Positions 41,918-50,000 of a stretch of DNA of 64,000 nucleotides are shown here, in pieces; within the stretch, counting starts at the first letter, position 1, and each line of letters starts with the position of its first letter. The translations under genes and the position numbers were made by a program. Origin of the DNA: Fimbriiglobus sp043785105 (lineage in GTDB: Bacteria > Planctomycetota > Planctomycetia > Gemmatales > Gemmataceae); NCBI GenBank assembly GCA_043785105.1, contig JAYVXO010000198.1, forward strand, positions 1 through 64,000, given 5' to 3'. The notes beneath the pieces were generated by a model. The model ran no database searches, had not been told where the DNA came from, and worked only from the letters and a program-made list of their open reading frames with translations.

Positions 41918-42852
41918 TCAGGAAATCTCACTCAGTTTGAACGACACGCTATAGTAACGGACGTTGATGTTGGGTGTTACCGACAAGGCGTAGGTCAACT
42001 TATCATCCGGTTTTTGACAGATAACAAGCCCTTTCACGGCTTGGCCATTGGTCGCAATGTTCTTCTTCACCCATCCCATGTAGCGAAGAATTTGGCCTAC
42101 AACCTGATCCGATGTACGGCCTTTCTTTAACTCAATCACAACGAACGACTTGGACTTCGGTTCAACTGCGAGAATATCAATCAACCCGATTTCGGTGTAA
42201 TACTGCTGACCCTCGTTCCCGTTCTCGTCTTCGTAAATCTTCAATTCATCTTTGAAAATCGTACTGAAGTTACCGACGATGAAGTCTTCCAGGTACTTCT
42301 CCAAACCGAACGTGTATTGGTCTATAACCGGCTCTGGAATTTCAATGGGACTCGGTACGCCAGATCCTTCGAGCGCACTATGGAATTGTTCTTCCGAAAA
42401 CTCGCCAAGAGTTGGCATCGGAAAAACGACAGTGGGAAAGCCCTTGTCTCGTGGGTGTAACTGCCATTCAACATCAAGGAAATTGGAGTGCGAATAGTTG
42501 GCTGAAGCGAGATGAGGGTTTTTCCCAGGCATGTATACAGCTGGGTTCATAACCTTGCCGACGGCGGCTAGCGTCTTACGTCCTCTTCGAGCGATCACGT
42601 AATCGCCAATGGCAATTTCGTGGTAGAAAGTCCATAGCATGTTGGCATAAAGCCCGTGCGTTTGTGGTGGTTTGTCAGGGTATTTTAAGGCGACAGCCCT
42701 TATGCAATTCTTCCCGGCTCAGCTTCGACACATCACCAAGTTCGCTCCAGCCGATCGAAATGACATTGTTTGCAAGGTCGAACTGCCACACTTTGTCAAA
42801 AAGTTCCGGAGGTTTCGACTCGACCGGAGCTATAACCCAGTAACGTGGCATG
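41918..42852 (-). pseudogene. PD-(D/E)XK nuclease-like gene (NucS/DUF91-type) with a +1 frameshift
   Basis: From ATG 42852 the first 51 codons read MPRYWVIAPVESKPPELFDK, WQFDLANNVISIGWSELGDV and SREELHK, then stop. The remainder, YPDKPPQTHGLYANMLWTFY onward to 41918, is in another frame. Removing one G from GGG at 42697-42699 (plus strand CCC) joins them through HKAVALKYPDK. The C-terminal half contains GLIDILAVEPKSKSFVVIEL and KKGRTSDQVVGQILRYMGWV, the D/ExK core of NucS-like endonucleases. The N-terminal half resembles the DNA-recognition region of restriction-like proteins. As read, the gene gives only the 240-residue C-terminal product from an internal ATG 42640. A sequencing error is possible. 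Confidence 0.75.
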
Positions 42853-43079
42853 AATTTACTCCTTCAAAGCCATCTTCGGCATCCAAACGCAAAAGCCCGA
42901 GTGCGGGCACAGCACCATTAATTTACGAACTTTCAGAAAACAATCGTCATACATTCCACCAACCCGTGACACAATGTTCTTGGCGTGTGAAAAAATACAA
43001 CGACTGGGATGGTAAGATGCAGTCGCCGTCGGCTGCTCGGGGTGATTGATCGCCGCACTCCAACAACAACTGCCCGCAT

Positions 43080-44474
43080 ATGTCCGAACCCGCACTCCCT
43101 GATTCGCCGAACTCGAAACGCCCGGCGTCTGGTACGCCGAGTTGGCGGGCGTACTTCCATGCCAGTACGAAGGCGGTGTTCATCATCGGTGCGTCGCGGC
43201 GGCTACGGTATGCCAACCCGGCGTGGGAAGCACTGACGGGGCGGCCACTGGCGAAGATTCGTGGGATGCGGATTTCGCACTTTCGTTCGGCGTCCGGGTT
43301 GGGGCAAACACTGATGCCGCCCTCGGAGGTGTGGGACGGCCACACGTCCACGGTGCGGCGGGCGTTGCCGGATGCTGATGCGGGGCCGCCGTGGTGGGAC
43401 ATCACGTTCGTGCCGATGCCGGGTGAAAGCGGATTGCTTGGTGTCGTCGGGTTTATTACCGAAGTCGGAGTGGCGCCAACCCGACGCGAGATGACTATTC
43501 CCGCAGGCATCGCGGACTTGCGGTTGCAGCACGCCTTGCACTATTCGCACGATCGGCTCAGTGGTGCTTCGCCGCTCACGGCCCGGTTGCTTTCCCAAGT
43601 GCGACTCGCCGGAAGTTCCACTGCACCTGTGTGGATTACGGGCGAGAGTGGCAGCGGCAAATCGACCATCGCGCGTGTCATCCACCACAACGGCTTGAGC
43701 TGGGAACGCGCGTTCTTCAGCATCGACGGCGCGGCGGTGCAGCCATATCTGATTGATAGCCAACTCTTCGGCAAAGGCGGTCTAACGACATCCCCGCACC
43801 TCGGCACGCTGTACCTACACGACCCTGCAACGTTGCCCCGCGACTTGCAGGAAAAGATTGTCACCCTGGTGACACAACCGGGGCCGAACTCACCGCGATT
43901 GATCTGCTCCGCAACACGCAGTGCGGCGGAGTTGGTGAAGACTCAGCACCTGTTGCCAGCGTTTCACACGCAGTTGTCTGCGCTCGAAATCACCGTCCCA
44001 TCCCTTCGTGATCGCCTGGAAGACTTGCCGTATTTTGTGACCCGGTTACTTCAGCCCGCCAACCCGGAAATCGCCGATGACCTGTGGCCGGCGTTACGGT
44101 CCTACACGTGGCCCGGCAACCTGCGCGAACTCGCCACAGTGTTGCAGCAGACCATCGCCAAAGCCGAAACGGGGCCGATCACGCCCGACCACCTGCCGCG
44201 ATACATCCGCGAAAAGTACCTACTTACGGAGAATCCGATTCCGACGCCGACCGTGCCGCGATCAATGGACACAATTTTACTCGCGGTCGAAAAGCGGCTG
44301 ATCGAGTTGGCGTTGCACAAGACGGGGAACTCGCAAACCGATGCCGCCGAGATGCTCGGCATGTTCCGCAGCCGGTTGTGGCGTCGGGTGGAAGCGTTGA
44401 AAATCTCCCCGGCACTCCCCGTATCGAAGCCACGGAAAAAGAAGGGTGAACCCGACGCAGAGGATTCGCCATGA
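43080..44474 (+). CDS. degenerate sigma54-activator-like regulator (PAS-AAA+-Fis HTH)
   Basis: 464 residues. A PAS domain (about 25-130: AVFIIGASRRLRYANPAWEA), an AAA+ domain with Walker A GESGSGKS (188-195), and a Fis-type helix-turn-helix C-terminus (about 405-440: GNSQTDAAEMLGMFRSRLWR). The GAFTGA sigma54-contact loop is absent (SQLFGKGGLTTSPHLGTLYL). The Walker B has HD where DE is expected (LYLHDPATL), and the RFRxDLYYRL arginine-finger block reads LLPAFHTQLSALEI. It may bind DNA and ATP without activating sigma54. It heads an ATGA/GTGA-coupled trio with a pseudo-receiver and a ferredoxin. Confidence 0.85.
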   Translation: MSEPALPDSPNSKRPASGTPSWRAYFHASTKAVFIIGASRRLRYANPAWEALTGRPLAKIRGMRISHFRSASGLGQTLMPPSEVWDGHTSTVRRALPDADAGPPWWDITFVPMPGESGLLGVVGFITEVGVAPTRREMTIPAGIADLRLQHALHYSHDRLSGASPLTARLLSQVRLAGSSTAPVWITGESGSGKSTIARVIHHNGLSWERAFFSIDGAAVQPYLIDSQLFGKGGLTTSPHLGTLYLHDPATLPRDLQEKIVTLVTQPGPNSPRLICSATRSAAELVKTQHLLPAFHTQLSALEITVPSLRDRLEDLPYFVTRLLQPANPEIADDLWPALRSYTWPGNLRELATVLQQTIAKAETGPITPDHLPRYIREKYLLTENPIPTPTVPRSMDTILLAVEKRLIELALHKTGNSQTDAAEMLGMFRSRLWRRVEALKISPALPVSKPRKKKGEPDAEDSP

Positions 44475-44953
44475 AGTACCCGCAAGTCATCGTGTGCGGT
44501 TTCGACGACTGGATCGCCAACCAACTCCGCGAACTCGCCACGGAGACCCGGTGGCTCTTGCACGAAGTCCGGCTGACGACCGCGATTGCAACTCACTTGA
44601 CCGCCCAGCGCCCGACGGTGTTGCTGTTGCAAGCCGACCCGACTTCGCCCAAGTTGGACGTGCTAGAAACGCTTTCGGACGTTCATCGACGCTACCCGGA
44701 TGTTGCCATCGTGGTGTTGAGCGATGCGAAGCTGCCGGACGAATCGCGAGCCAACTGGACGGCGAGCGTGCTGGACTTGGGAGCGAGTTGCGTGCTGTTT
44801 CCACCGTACACCCGACTGCTTCTCGAAGACCTTGTCACGGGCCTGATGACGGCCACGATTCGCCGCACGATTGGTGAACCCGTCACCATGCCACGATCAC
44901 AACCAGAAGTCACCATCGACCTAGCCGAAGGCCATTACGAGGAACCATCGTGA
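44471..44953 (+). CDS. receiver-like protein lacking the phospho-acceptor
   Basis: 160 residues; ATG 44471 overlaps the regulator stop (ATGA). The order of beta strands (QVIVCGFDDWIAN, PTVLLLQADP, VAIVVLSDAKLPD, ASCVLFPPYT) suggests a CheY-like receiver fold. The usual phospho-acceptor Asp position reads Q in VLLLQADPTSP, so phosphorylation in the normal way is unlikely. No output domain is attached. A partner or stabiliser of the adjacent regulator is inferred. A ferredoxin gene follows, overlapping by GTGA. Family match is weaker than for the neighbours. Confidence 0.6.
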   Translation: MKYPQVIVCGFDDWIANQLRELATETRWLLHEVRLTTAIATHLTAQRPTVLLLQADPTSPKLDVLETLSDVHRRYPDVAIVVLSDAKLPDESRANWTASVLDLGASCVLFPPYTRLLLEDLVTGLMTATIRRTIGEPVTMPRSQPEVTIDLAEGHYEEPS

Positions 44954-45162
44954 CCCCCTGCGAACTCCCGGTGTTGGATGAATGCCGATGCACGAATTGC
45001 GGGGATTGCGTAGCGATTTGCCCGACGCAATGCTTGGAGGCAAGCCGTTACCCCTGGCTCGCTCGCCCCGCCGATTGCATCAGTTGCGCTGCGTGTGCGT
45101 TGGTCTGCCCGGCCGATGCCGTATCACTCAAGCCGGTTGCTTTTCCGGGTGCAGGTAGATGA
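44950..45162 (+). CDS. 2[4Fe-4S] ferredoxin
   Basis: 70-residue bacterial-type ferredoxin. Two cluster motifs are visible: CRCTNCGDCVAICPTQC and CISCAACALVCPADAV, each with CxxCxxC and the CP pair. The start is GTG 44950, which overlaps the preceding stop by GTGA. The short insert between clusters (LEASRYPWLARPAD) is within the family range. It would carry electrons at low potential. Its placement between regulator genes and ftr suggests it serves the C1 pathway, for example a formylmethanofuran dehydrogenase, but that partner is not in the window. The 3' end overlaps the convergent ftr by 35 nt. Confidence 0.93.
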   Translation: MTPCELPVLDECRCTNCGDCVAICPTQCLEASRYPWLARPADCISCAACALVCPADAVSLKPVAFPGAGR

Positions 45163-46063
45163 AGCTTTTGCCGAGCTTGCCGTTGTAATTCCCCGCCGAG
45201 ATGCACTGCAAACCGGGGGTGTCCTTCGACGCCTGAATCGCAGCTTGGGTTGCCTTGGCGATGGTGGCGATGTCCCGTCCGTTGATGATGATCTCTTGCA
45301 CACTCACCACGCCGTCGGGCAGCTTCGTTTCGATTCCGGGCTTACCACGAAGCGTCGGGCAGAATTCGGCATAGGTGCTGGCGATCGTGAATTTGTACCG
45401 GCTACCCGCCTTCGACCCACTTGCCGCCACGCCACCGGGGAACGGCAGGCAGACGTTGGGAACCGTCGCCGCTGCTTGCGCCGCAATGCGGGCGGCATCC
45501 AGCGCGCCGTCAGCCGTTTCGCCGAAGAACCACAGATTGCCGCCCATCAAGCCGTCCGCCCAGCCACACCGGCGTTCGATGACAAACTCGCCGCTAAGGA
45601 TCGGCACGACCCAACAACGCCGCCCAAACCGTTCGTCCGTGAACTGGTGGCCGTCACCGAAGTACGCCAGTTTGCGCCCGAGTGGGAACCAGTTTTCACC
45701 CGTCGGCGAGTCGGCAGGCAGCACGTTGAAGCAGGCCGTGGTGGGGCACGTGAGGACGTTTTGGCTGACGCGGACCAGTACACTTTTTTCGAGCTTCGCC
45801 ACCCGGTCTTTCCAAAATCGTGGCACGTGGAATTGCACAATTGCGCCCGGCCTGCCGTCCGGCGTGACGAAACTTTCATCCCCGCCCGGCCCGACGTACC
45901 GATCCAAACCCGCTTCGCAATCGCACAAAATCGTGCTGCTCGCGTTGCCGGTGCAAGCGTCAATCGCCCGGTCCAACCAGTACCGATCCCGCGCCGTGAT
46001 GAGGACTTCCGCGGAGATGCTCCGAAACGCTTCGGCGTAGGTATCATCAATTCGGGCAGACAT
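45128..46063 (-). CDS. ftr: formylmethanofuran-tetrahydromethanopterin formyltransferase
   Basis: Ftr (FhcD in methylotrophs) moves the formyl group between methanofuran and tetrahydromethanopterin, a step of archaeal-type C1 metabolism also present in planctomycetes. Features: RIDDTYAEAFRSISAEVLIT at the N-terminus, the core VSQNVLTCPTTACFN and RKLAYFGDGHQF, then VPNVCLPFPGGVAASGSKAG and YAEFCPTLRGKPG, and the C-terminal SAGNYNGKLGKSFIYLHP. 311 residues, close to the usual 297-305. Start ATG 46063 (MSARIDDTYAEAFR). No fmd/fhcABC, mch or fae genes lie in the window, so the rest of the pathway must be elsewhere. Confidence 0.95.
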   Translation of the reverse strand: MSARIDDTYAEAFRSISAEVLITARDRYWLDRAIDACTGNASSTILCDCEAGLDRYVGPGGDESFVTPDGRPGAIVQFHVPRFWKDRVAKLEKSVLVRVSQNVLTCPTTACFNVLPADSPTGENWFPLGRKLAYFGDGHQFTDERFGRRCWVVPILSGEFVIERRCGWADGLMGGNLWFFGETADGALDAARIAAQAAATVPNVCLPFPGGVAASGSKAGSRYKFTIASTYAEFCPTLRGKPGIETKLPDGVVSVQEIIINGRDIATIAKATQAAIQASKDTPGLQCISAGNYNGKLGKSFIYLHPEKQPA

Positions 46064-46139
46064 TCGCGGCCTCCGGTCGGTTCCAATCGCGTGCCATCAG
46101 TTTAGTTACCACTGTCCGCTTGGCAGGTCTGTTCGTGGA

Positions 46140-47744
46140 ATGAGTAGCATGAATCCGACTCCGCAACCGTCTTTTTCAGCCCGCTGGCTCCCCGTGATGG
46201 CCAGTGTTCTGTTCGCCGTCAGCCACACGCAACCACCGCTCTACTACTCGAACCAGAACCAATACTTCCTACACGCCGCTGCCCGCGCTGGTGTCGGTGA
46301 CTTGTCGTCGGACTGGTTAGCGAACACGACGGACCCGACAATCGCGTTCACGGTGATGATGCAATTTCTGCTGCAAACAGGCGGCGAATGGTCGATTCAG
46401 GCAGCGTTCTTCGGCCTGTTGATGATCTACTTCGGCAGCCTGTGGGCGATCGTCGTCAAACTGCCGTTCGCGCCAGTAACCACCGCCGGGCGGTGGTTAC
46501 TGGCGGCGCTGACCATCGGCATTCACGCCGGGGTCACACGAGCCGCTTCGGTGGCATTGTGTGGAGTCGATTACCCGTGGTACTTCCAAGCGGGTGTGGC
46601 AAATCAATACCTACTAGGGGCTGGAATACAACCATCGGTCTTCGGCGTATTCTTACTATCAGCCCTAGCATGTTATATCAATCGACGATTGACACTGGCA
46701 GCAATGTGTATTGATGTCGCGTGCCTTTTTCACTCTATATATTTATTACCCGGTGCCTTACTCACGATTGCCTTGATGTATGAAATTGTGAAAAGCAATG
46801 GCGTGAGGAGTGCCTCAAAATTCGCCGCGATTGCACTTGTTGGTGTAGTGCCGACCTTGTTCCACATTGGCACGCAGTTCCGCCCGACGGATGGTGCCAT
46901 GTTCGCAGAATCCCAGCGAATCCTGGCATGGATCCGGATTCCGCACCACTGCGACGTGGCCCGCTGGCTGGACTGGGTTGCCGTGCTGCAACTGGCTTGG
47001 GCGATGTTTGGGATCGTCGCAATGCGACGGACAAGTCTGTTCATCCCGCTCGTACTCGCAACGGTTCTTGCAATACTATTTAGTGTTACACAAATTCTAA
47101 CAAGCAATGCGACACTGGCATTACTGTTTCCCTGGCGCATCTCAGCGGTGCTTGTACCAATTGCGACAATTGTGCTATTTACACAATTGGTTTCTTTAGC
47201 GGAACAATACAGCAACCACAAGTTGATTGCGATACTTGCCATAGTGCTACTCACAATCAGTGTGGTCGGTGCTGGAATTGTCTCCAACTATCACCTCGCC
47301 TACCAAACCAGCGTCGCCGAAGATGGGTTGCAATCATTCGTAGCGGTCGATCGTCAGCCGGGGGATGTGTATCTTTTGCCTGCGAGCTTCCCAAAGCCAC
47401 CGGCGAAGGCGGGTTCCGCTTCGTCATCGTTCGTGCCCGTTCCGCAAACCGGCCGGCCCGCTGTTTTTGAACTGCAGCGCTTTCGACTGATTACGGGGGC
47501 GGCAACGTTCGTGGACTTCAAGTCGATTCCGTACCGCGATGTCGAAGTGCTAGAGTGGCACCGCCGCGTGAGTGCTTGCGTCCGTTGGTACGGCACGTCC
47601 GATTGGGATGTGACGACAACGCTAGCCGAAGTCCGAGCCGAAGGGGTCACGCACGTCGTCGTACCGGATGGCGTCGTACTAAGGTCGGCACACCTTCGGG
47701 AGGTGTACCGCGACAGCGCTTACCGCGTTTACCAAATCCGGTGA
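46140..47744 (+). CDS. multi-spanning membrane protein, 534 aa
   Basis: About ten hydrophobic segments, for example FFGLLMIYFGSLWAIVVKLP, GALLTIALMYEIVK and IATIVLFTQLVSLAEQY. The soluble C-terminus (about 400-534) has the pattern VEVLEWHRRVSACVRWYG and AEGVTHVVVPDGVVLRSA. The N-terminus SHTQPPLYYSNQNQYFLHAA resembles planctomycete membrane proteins with glycosyltransferase-like topology. No catalytic motif is proven. The stretches about 46600-46800 and 47060-47250 are visibly more A/T-rich than flanking parts. ATG 46140 (MSSMNPTPQP) and ATG 46149 are alternatives. Divergent from ftr, 76 nt apart. Confidence 0.75.
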   Translation: MSSMNPTPQPSFSARWLPVMASVLFAVSHTQPPLYYSNQNQYFLHAAARAGVGDLSSDWLANTTDPTIAFTVMMQFLLQTGGEWSIQAAFFGLLMIYFGSLWAIVVKLPFAPVTTAGRWLLAALTIGIHAGVTRAASVALCGVDYPWYFQAGVANQYLLGAGIQPSVFGVFLLSALACYINRRLTLAAMCIDVACLFHSIYLLPGALLTIALMYEIVKSNGVRSASKFAAIALVGVVPTLFHIGTQFRPTDGAMFAESQRILAWIRIPHHCDVARWLDWVAVLQLAWAMFGIVAMRRTSLFIPLVLATVLAILFSVTQILTSNATLALLFPWRISAVLVPIATIVLFTQLVSLAEQYSNHKLIAILAIVLLTISVVGAGIVSNYHLAYQTSVAEDGLQSFVAVDRQPGDVYLLPASFPKPPAKAGSASSSFVPVPQTGRPAVFELQRFRLITGAATFVDFKSIPYRDVEVLEWHRRVSACVRWYGTSDWDVTTTLAEVRAEGVTHVVVPDGVVLRSAHLREVYRDSAYRVYQIR

Positions 47745-47859
47745 CACGTCTCAGTTCCACGAATTCTGTCGAAACGCTCTGGACAAGTGAACCGAACGAA
47801 CCGAGAATGCGTAAGGTATAACATAAGTTTACCTTGTAGCTGTTCACGAGTTCCTAACC

Positions 47860-48783
47860 ATGCGACGTATCACTCGGCTCCACCGGACTCGTTCGGCGTT
47901 TACGCTCATCGAATTGCTGGTCGTAATCGCCATAATCGCGGTTTTAATCGGGCTACTGCTACCCGCCGTGCAGAAGGTCCGCGAGGCTGCCGCACGGCTC
48001 AAGTGCCAGAACAACCTCAAGCAAATTGGGTTGGCGGCCCACAACTATCACTCGTCAATGGGGCGATTCCCGGCGGGTTACTTGTCGAACGTGAACCCGA
48101 AAATGAGTGGTGCGGACGCCGACCTGGGGCCGGGTTGGGGGTGGGGCGTTCAGCTACTTCCTTATGTGGAGCAGGACAACATTTTCCGGCAAATTAACCT
48201 GACGTTGCCGATTGAACACCCTTCCCACGCGATTCCCCGGACTCAGGTGCTGAACGTTTTCCGCTGCCCGTCGGACTCACCGCCCACTGATCTTTTCAAA
48301 CCTGTGAACACCACCATTGAAGTCTCGTTCGGCAACTACGCCGGAATGTTCGGTACTAGTGAAGCGGCGGAAAGTCCAGGCACCGGCGAGGGGGTGTTGT
48401 TCCGCAACAGTAAGATTCGGATCGAAGACATCACCGATGGAACAAGTGCGACGTGCTTGATTGGCGAACGAGGTAGCGACTTCGTTCTGGGAACCTGGGT
48501 CGGGTCCGTGACCGGCGCGGAAGTCCCACCCCGTCGGCCCAGTGCGCTTGGTGCCGAATCCGCGCCGGTGTTGGTACTCGGGCACACGGGGCTAGCAGTC
48601 GAAGGGCACACGCCAAACAACCCCAAAAACCACGTCGATGATTTCACCAGTCGGCACACAGGTGGCGTGAACTTCGTGTTCTGCGATGGTTCCGTGCGAA
48701 TCATCAACAACACAGTGAACCCGGTCGTGTGGCAAGCCGTCGGGACGCGGAACGGTGGGGAAGTGGTCAGCCTCGATTTTTAA
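47860..48783 (+). CDS. DUF1559 protein with type IV prepilin-like N-terminus
   Basis: 307 residues. The prepilin-like FTLIELLVVIAIIAVLIGLL starts at about residue 15. It is followed by the family core LLPAVQKVREAAARLKCQNN and a globular domain ending in FCDGSVRIINNTVN. ATG 47860 (MRRITRLHRTRSA) is clear. A second paralogue lies at 18056-18946 and shares LLPAVQKVREAAAR almost exactly. Surface or filament-like role inferred. The gene is monocistronic, with about 115 nt to the upstream gene. Confidence 0.93.
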   Translation: MRRITRLHRTRSAFTLIELLVVIAIIAVLIGLLLPAVQKVREAAARLKCQNNLKQIGLAAHNYHSSMGRFPAGYLSNVNPKMSGADADLGPGWGWGVQLLPYVEQDNIFRQINLTLPIEHPSHAIPRTQVLNVFRCPSDSPPTDLFKPVNTTIEVSFGNYAGMFGTSEAAESPGTGEGVLFRNSKIRIEDITDGTSATCLIGERGSDFVLGTWVGSVTGAEVPPRRPSALGAESAPVLVLGHTGLAVEGHTPNNPKNHVDDFTSRHTGGVNFVFCDGSVRIINNTVNPVVWQAVGTRNGGEVVSLDF

Positions 48784-48946
48784 GAATTGAGACCGCCCCC
48801 TAAGTTAGGCCGATTTCCTCTCATTTTCAGCACGCCTTTTCTCAGAAACTTCTCAGGCTCAACTCATAAGCCCTTCATCGGTTGCCTGCTAATAATCACA
48901 CATCATCCCGATTGGGATTCCGCCAACCTTTGTACTTTGATGAACG

Positions 48947-49897
48947 ATGCCACACACCGATCCGCTCTCGCAGTTTTACACGCTATTCACTGTTGGCGTG
49001 GGGCTATTACTTGTGGGGTGCGGCAACGCGCTGGTTGGCACGGGAAGCCGCTGGCGCACCCTCACGATTGTCTCGATCGCCAGTCTCGTTTGTGTCGGCC
49101 TTGCAAGCTTGCTAAGCGAACACCTGGTGCCGTGGTTTGCCGGAGTCGGGTTCGTTTGTGTTGGCTGTGCCTACGTCTCGAATCTGGCTGCGGTGCGATC
49201 TCTGGTGTCAAACTCGACCATCCGGTCGGGATGTATTGCGACTGTCGGGCTATGCCTACTTTTGGGAAGCGGTTGGCATTACGATGCCCAAACTAACGCA
49301 CTCAACGACGAATCGAGTGATCTGCTTCAATTGCAATTCAACCGTTCACCCGGCGTCGAAGACACGTCGGCCCACGCGGCCACCGACACCGGGACACCAC
49401 TTCACCTCATGAAATCACTTGAGGAGCGAACCCCCGCTGACAGCGCTCTGGCGGAACGTCTGTATCTCGCGACGATGTATCAGAAGGAAACGATCATTCG
49501 TCGCCAACCGGCGACCGACGTGTCGAATTGTCACGGCTGGGTCTTCACGGGTGGTCGGTATAGCCTTGGCAAAGAGGACGTTGAGCGAATCCTGACCGAG
49601 AACCATTACACCATCACCAAACAGGCCCAGGTTCACGATCTGGTGGTCTACCGCGACGGCAATCAAAGCGTCACCCACACGGCGATAATCTGTGCTGTTC
49701 TGGACGATGGCACGATTCTCGTGGAAGGGAAATGGGGTCGGTTGGGCGTCTACATCCACGACGTACACGGGTCGTGTTACGGGGACAACTTTCACTACTA
49801 CCACAGCCCCCGTGTCGGCCACATTGTTCGTGGTATGTCTCCGGTTCCTCAATCCAGTCTTACCAATTCTCAACGCGGACCCGACATCAAGCACTGA
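48947..49897 (+). CDS. membrane protein with papain-like (NlpC/P60-type) domain
   Basis: 316 residues. The N-terminus has four hydrophobic segments (about 14-110). The C-terminal half (about 185-300) has DVSNCHGWVFTGGRYSLGKE with Cys195-His196, VTHTAIICAVLDDGTILVEG with His244, and KWGRLGVYIHDVHGSCYG. A Cys followed by a downstream His resembles papain-like NlpC/P60 or CHAP-type amidases, whose usual substrate is peptidoglycan. Planctomycete walls are atypical, so the substrate is open. The start at ATG 48947 (MPHTDPLSQF) is not strongly supported by a Shine-Dalgarno. Standing alone, 103 nt before mnmA. Confidence 0.65.
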   Translation: MPHTDPLSQFYTLFTVGVGLLLVGCGNALVGTGSRWRTLTIVSIASLVCVGLASLLSEHLVPWFAGVGFVCVGCAYVSNLAAVRSLVSNSTIRSGCIATVGLCLLLGSGWHYDAQTNALNDESSDLLQLQFNRSPGVEDTSAHAATDTGTPLHLMKSLEERTPADSALAERLYLATMYQKETIIRRQPATDVSNCHGWVFTGGRYSLGKEDVERILTENHYTITKQAQVHDLVVYRDGNQSVTHTAIICAVLDDGTILVEGKWGRLGVYIHDVHGSCYGDNFHYYHSPRVGHIVRGMSPVPQSSLTNSQRGPDIKH

Positions 49898-50000
49898 ATC
49901 CACGTCCGCTCTCGATCCTCCCACGCAGAAACTGCATCCCCGATTGTGGCGAACCAACTATACTAGCGGGAGGTCATTCTGAGATTGGCGAGGGGTCATC

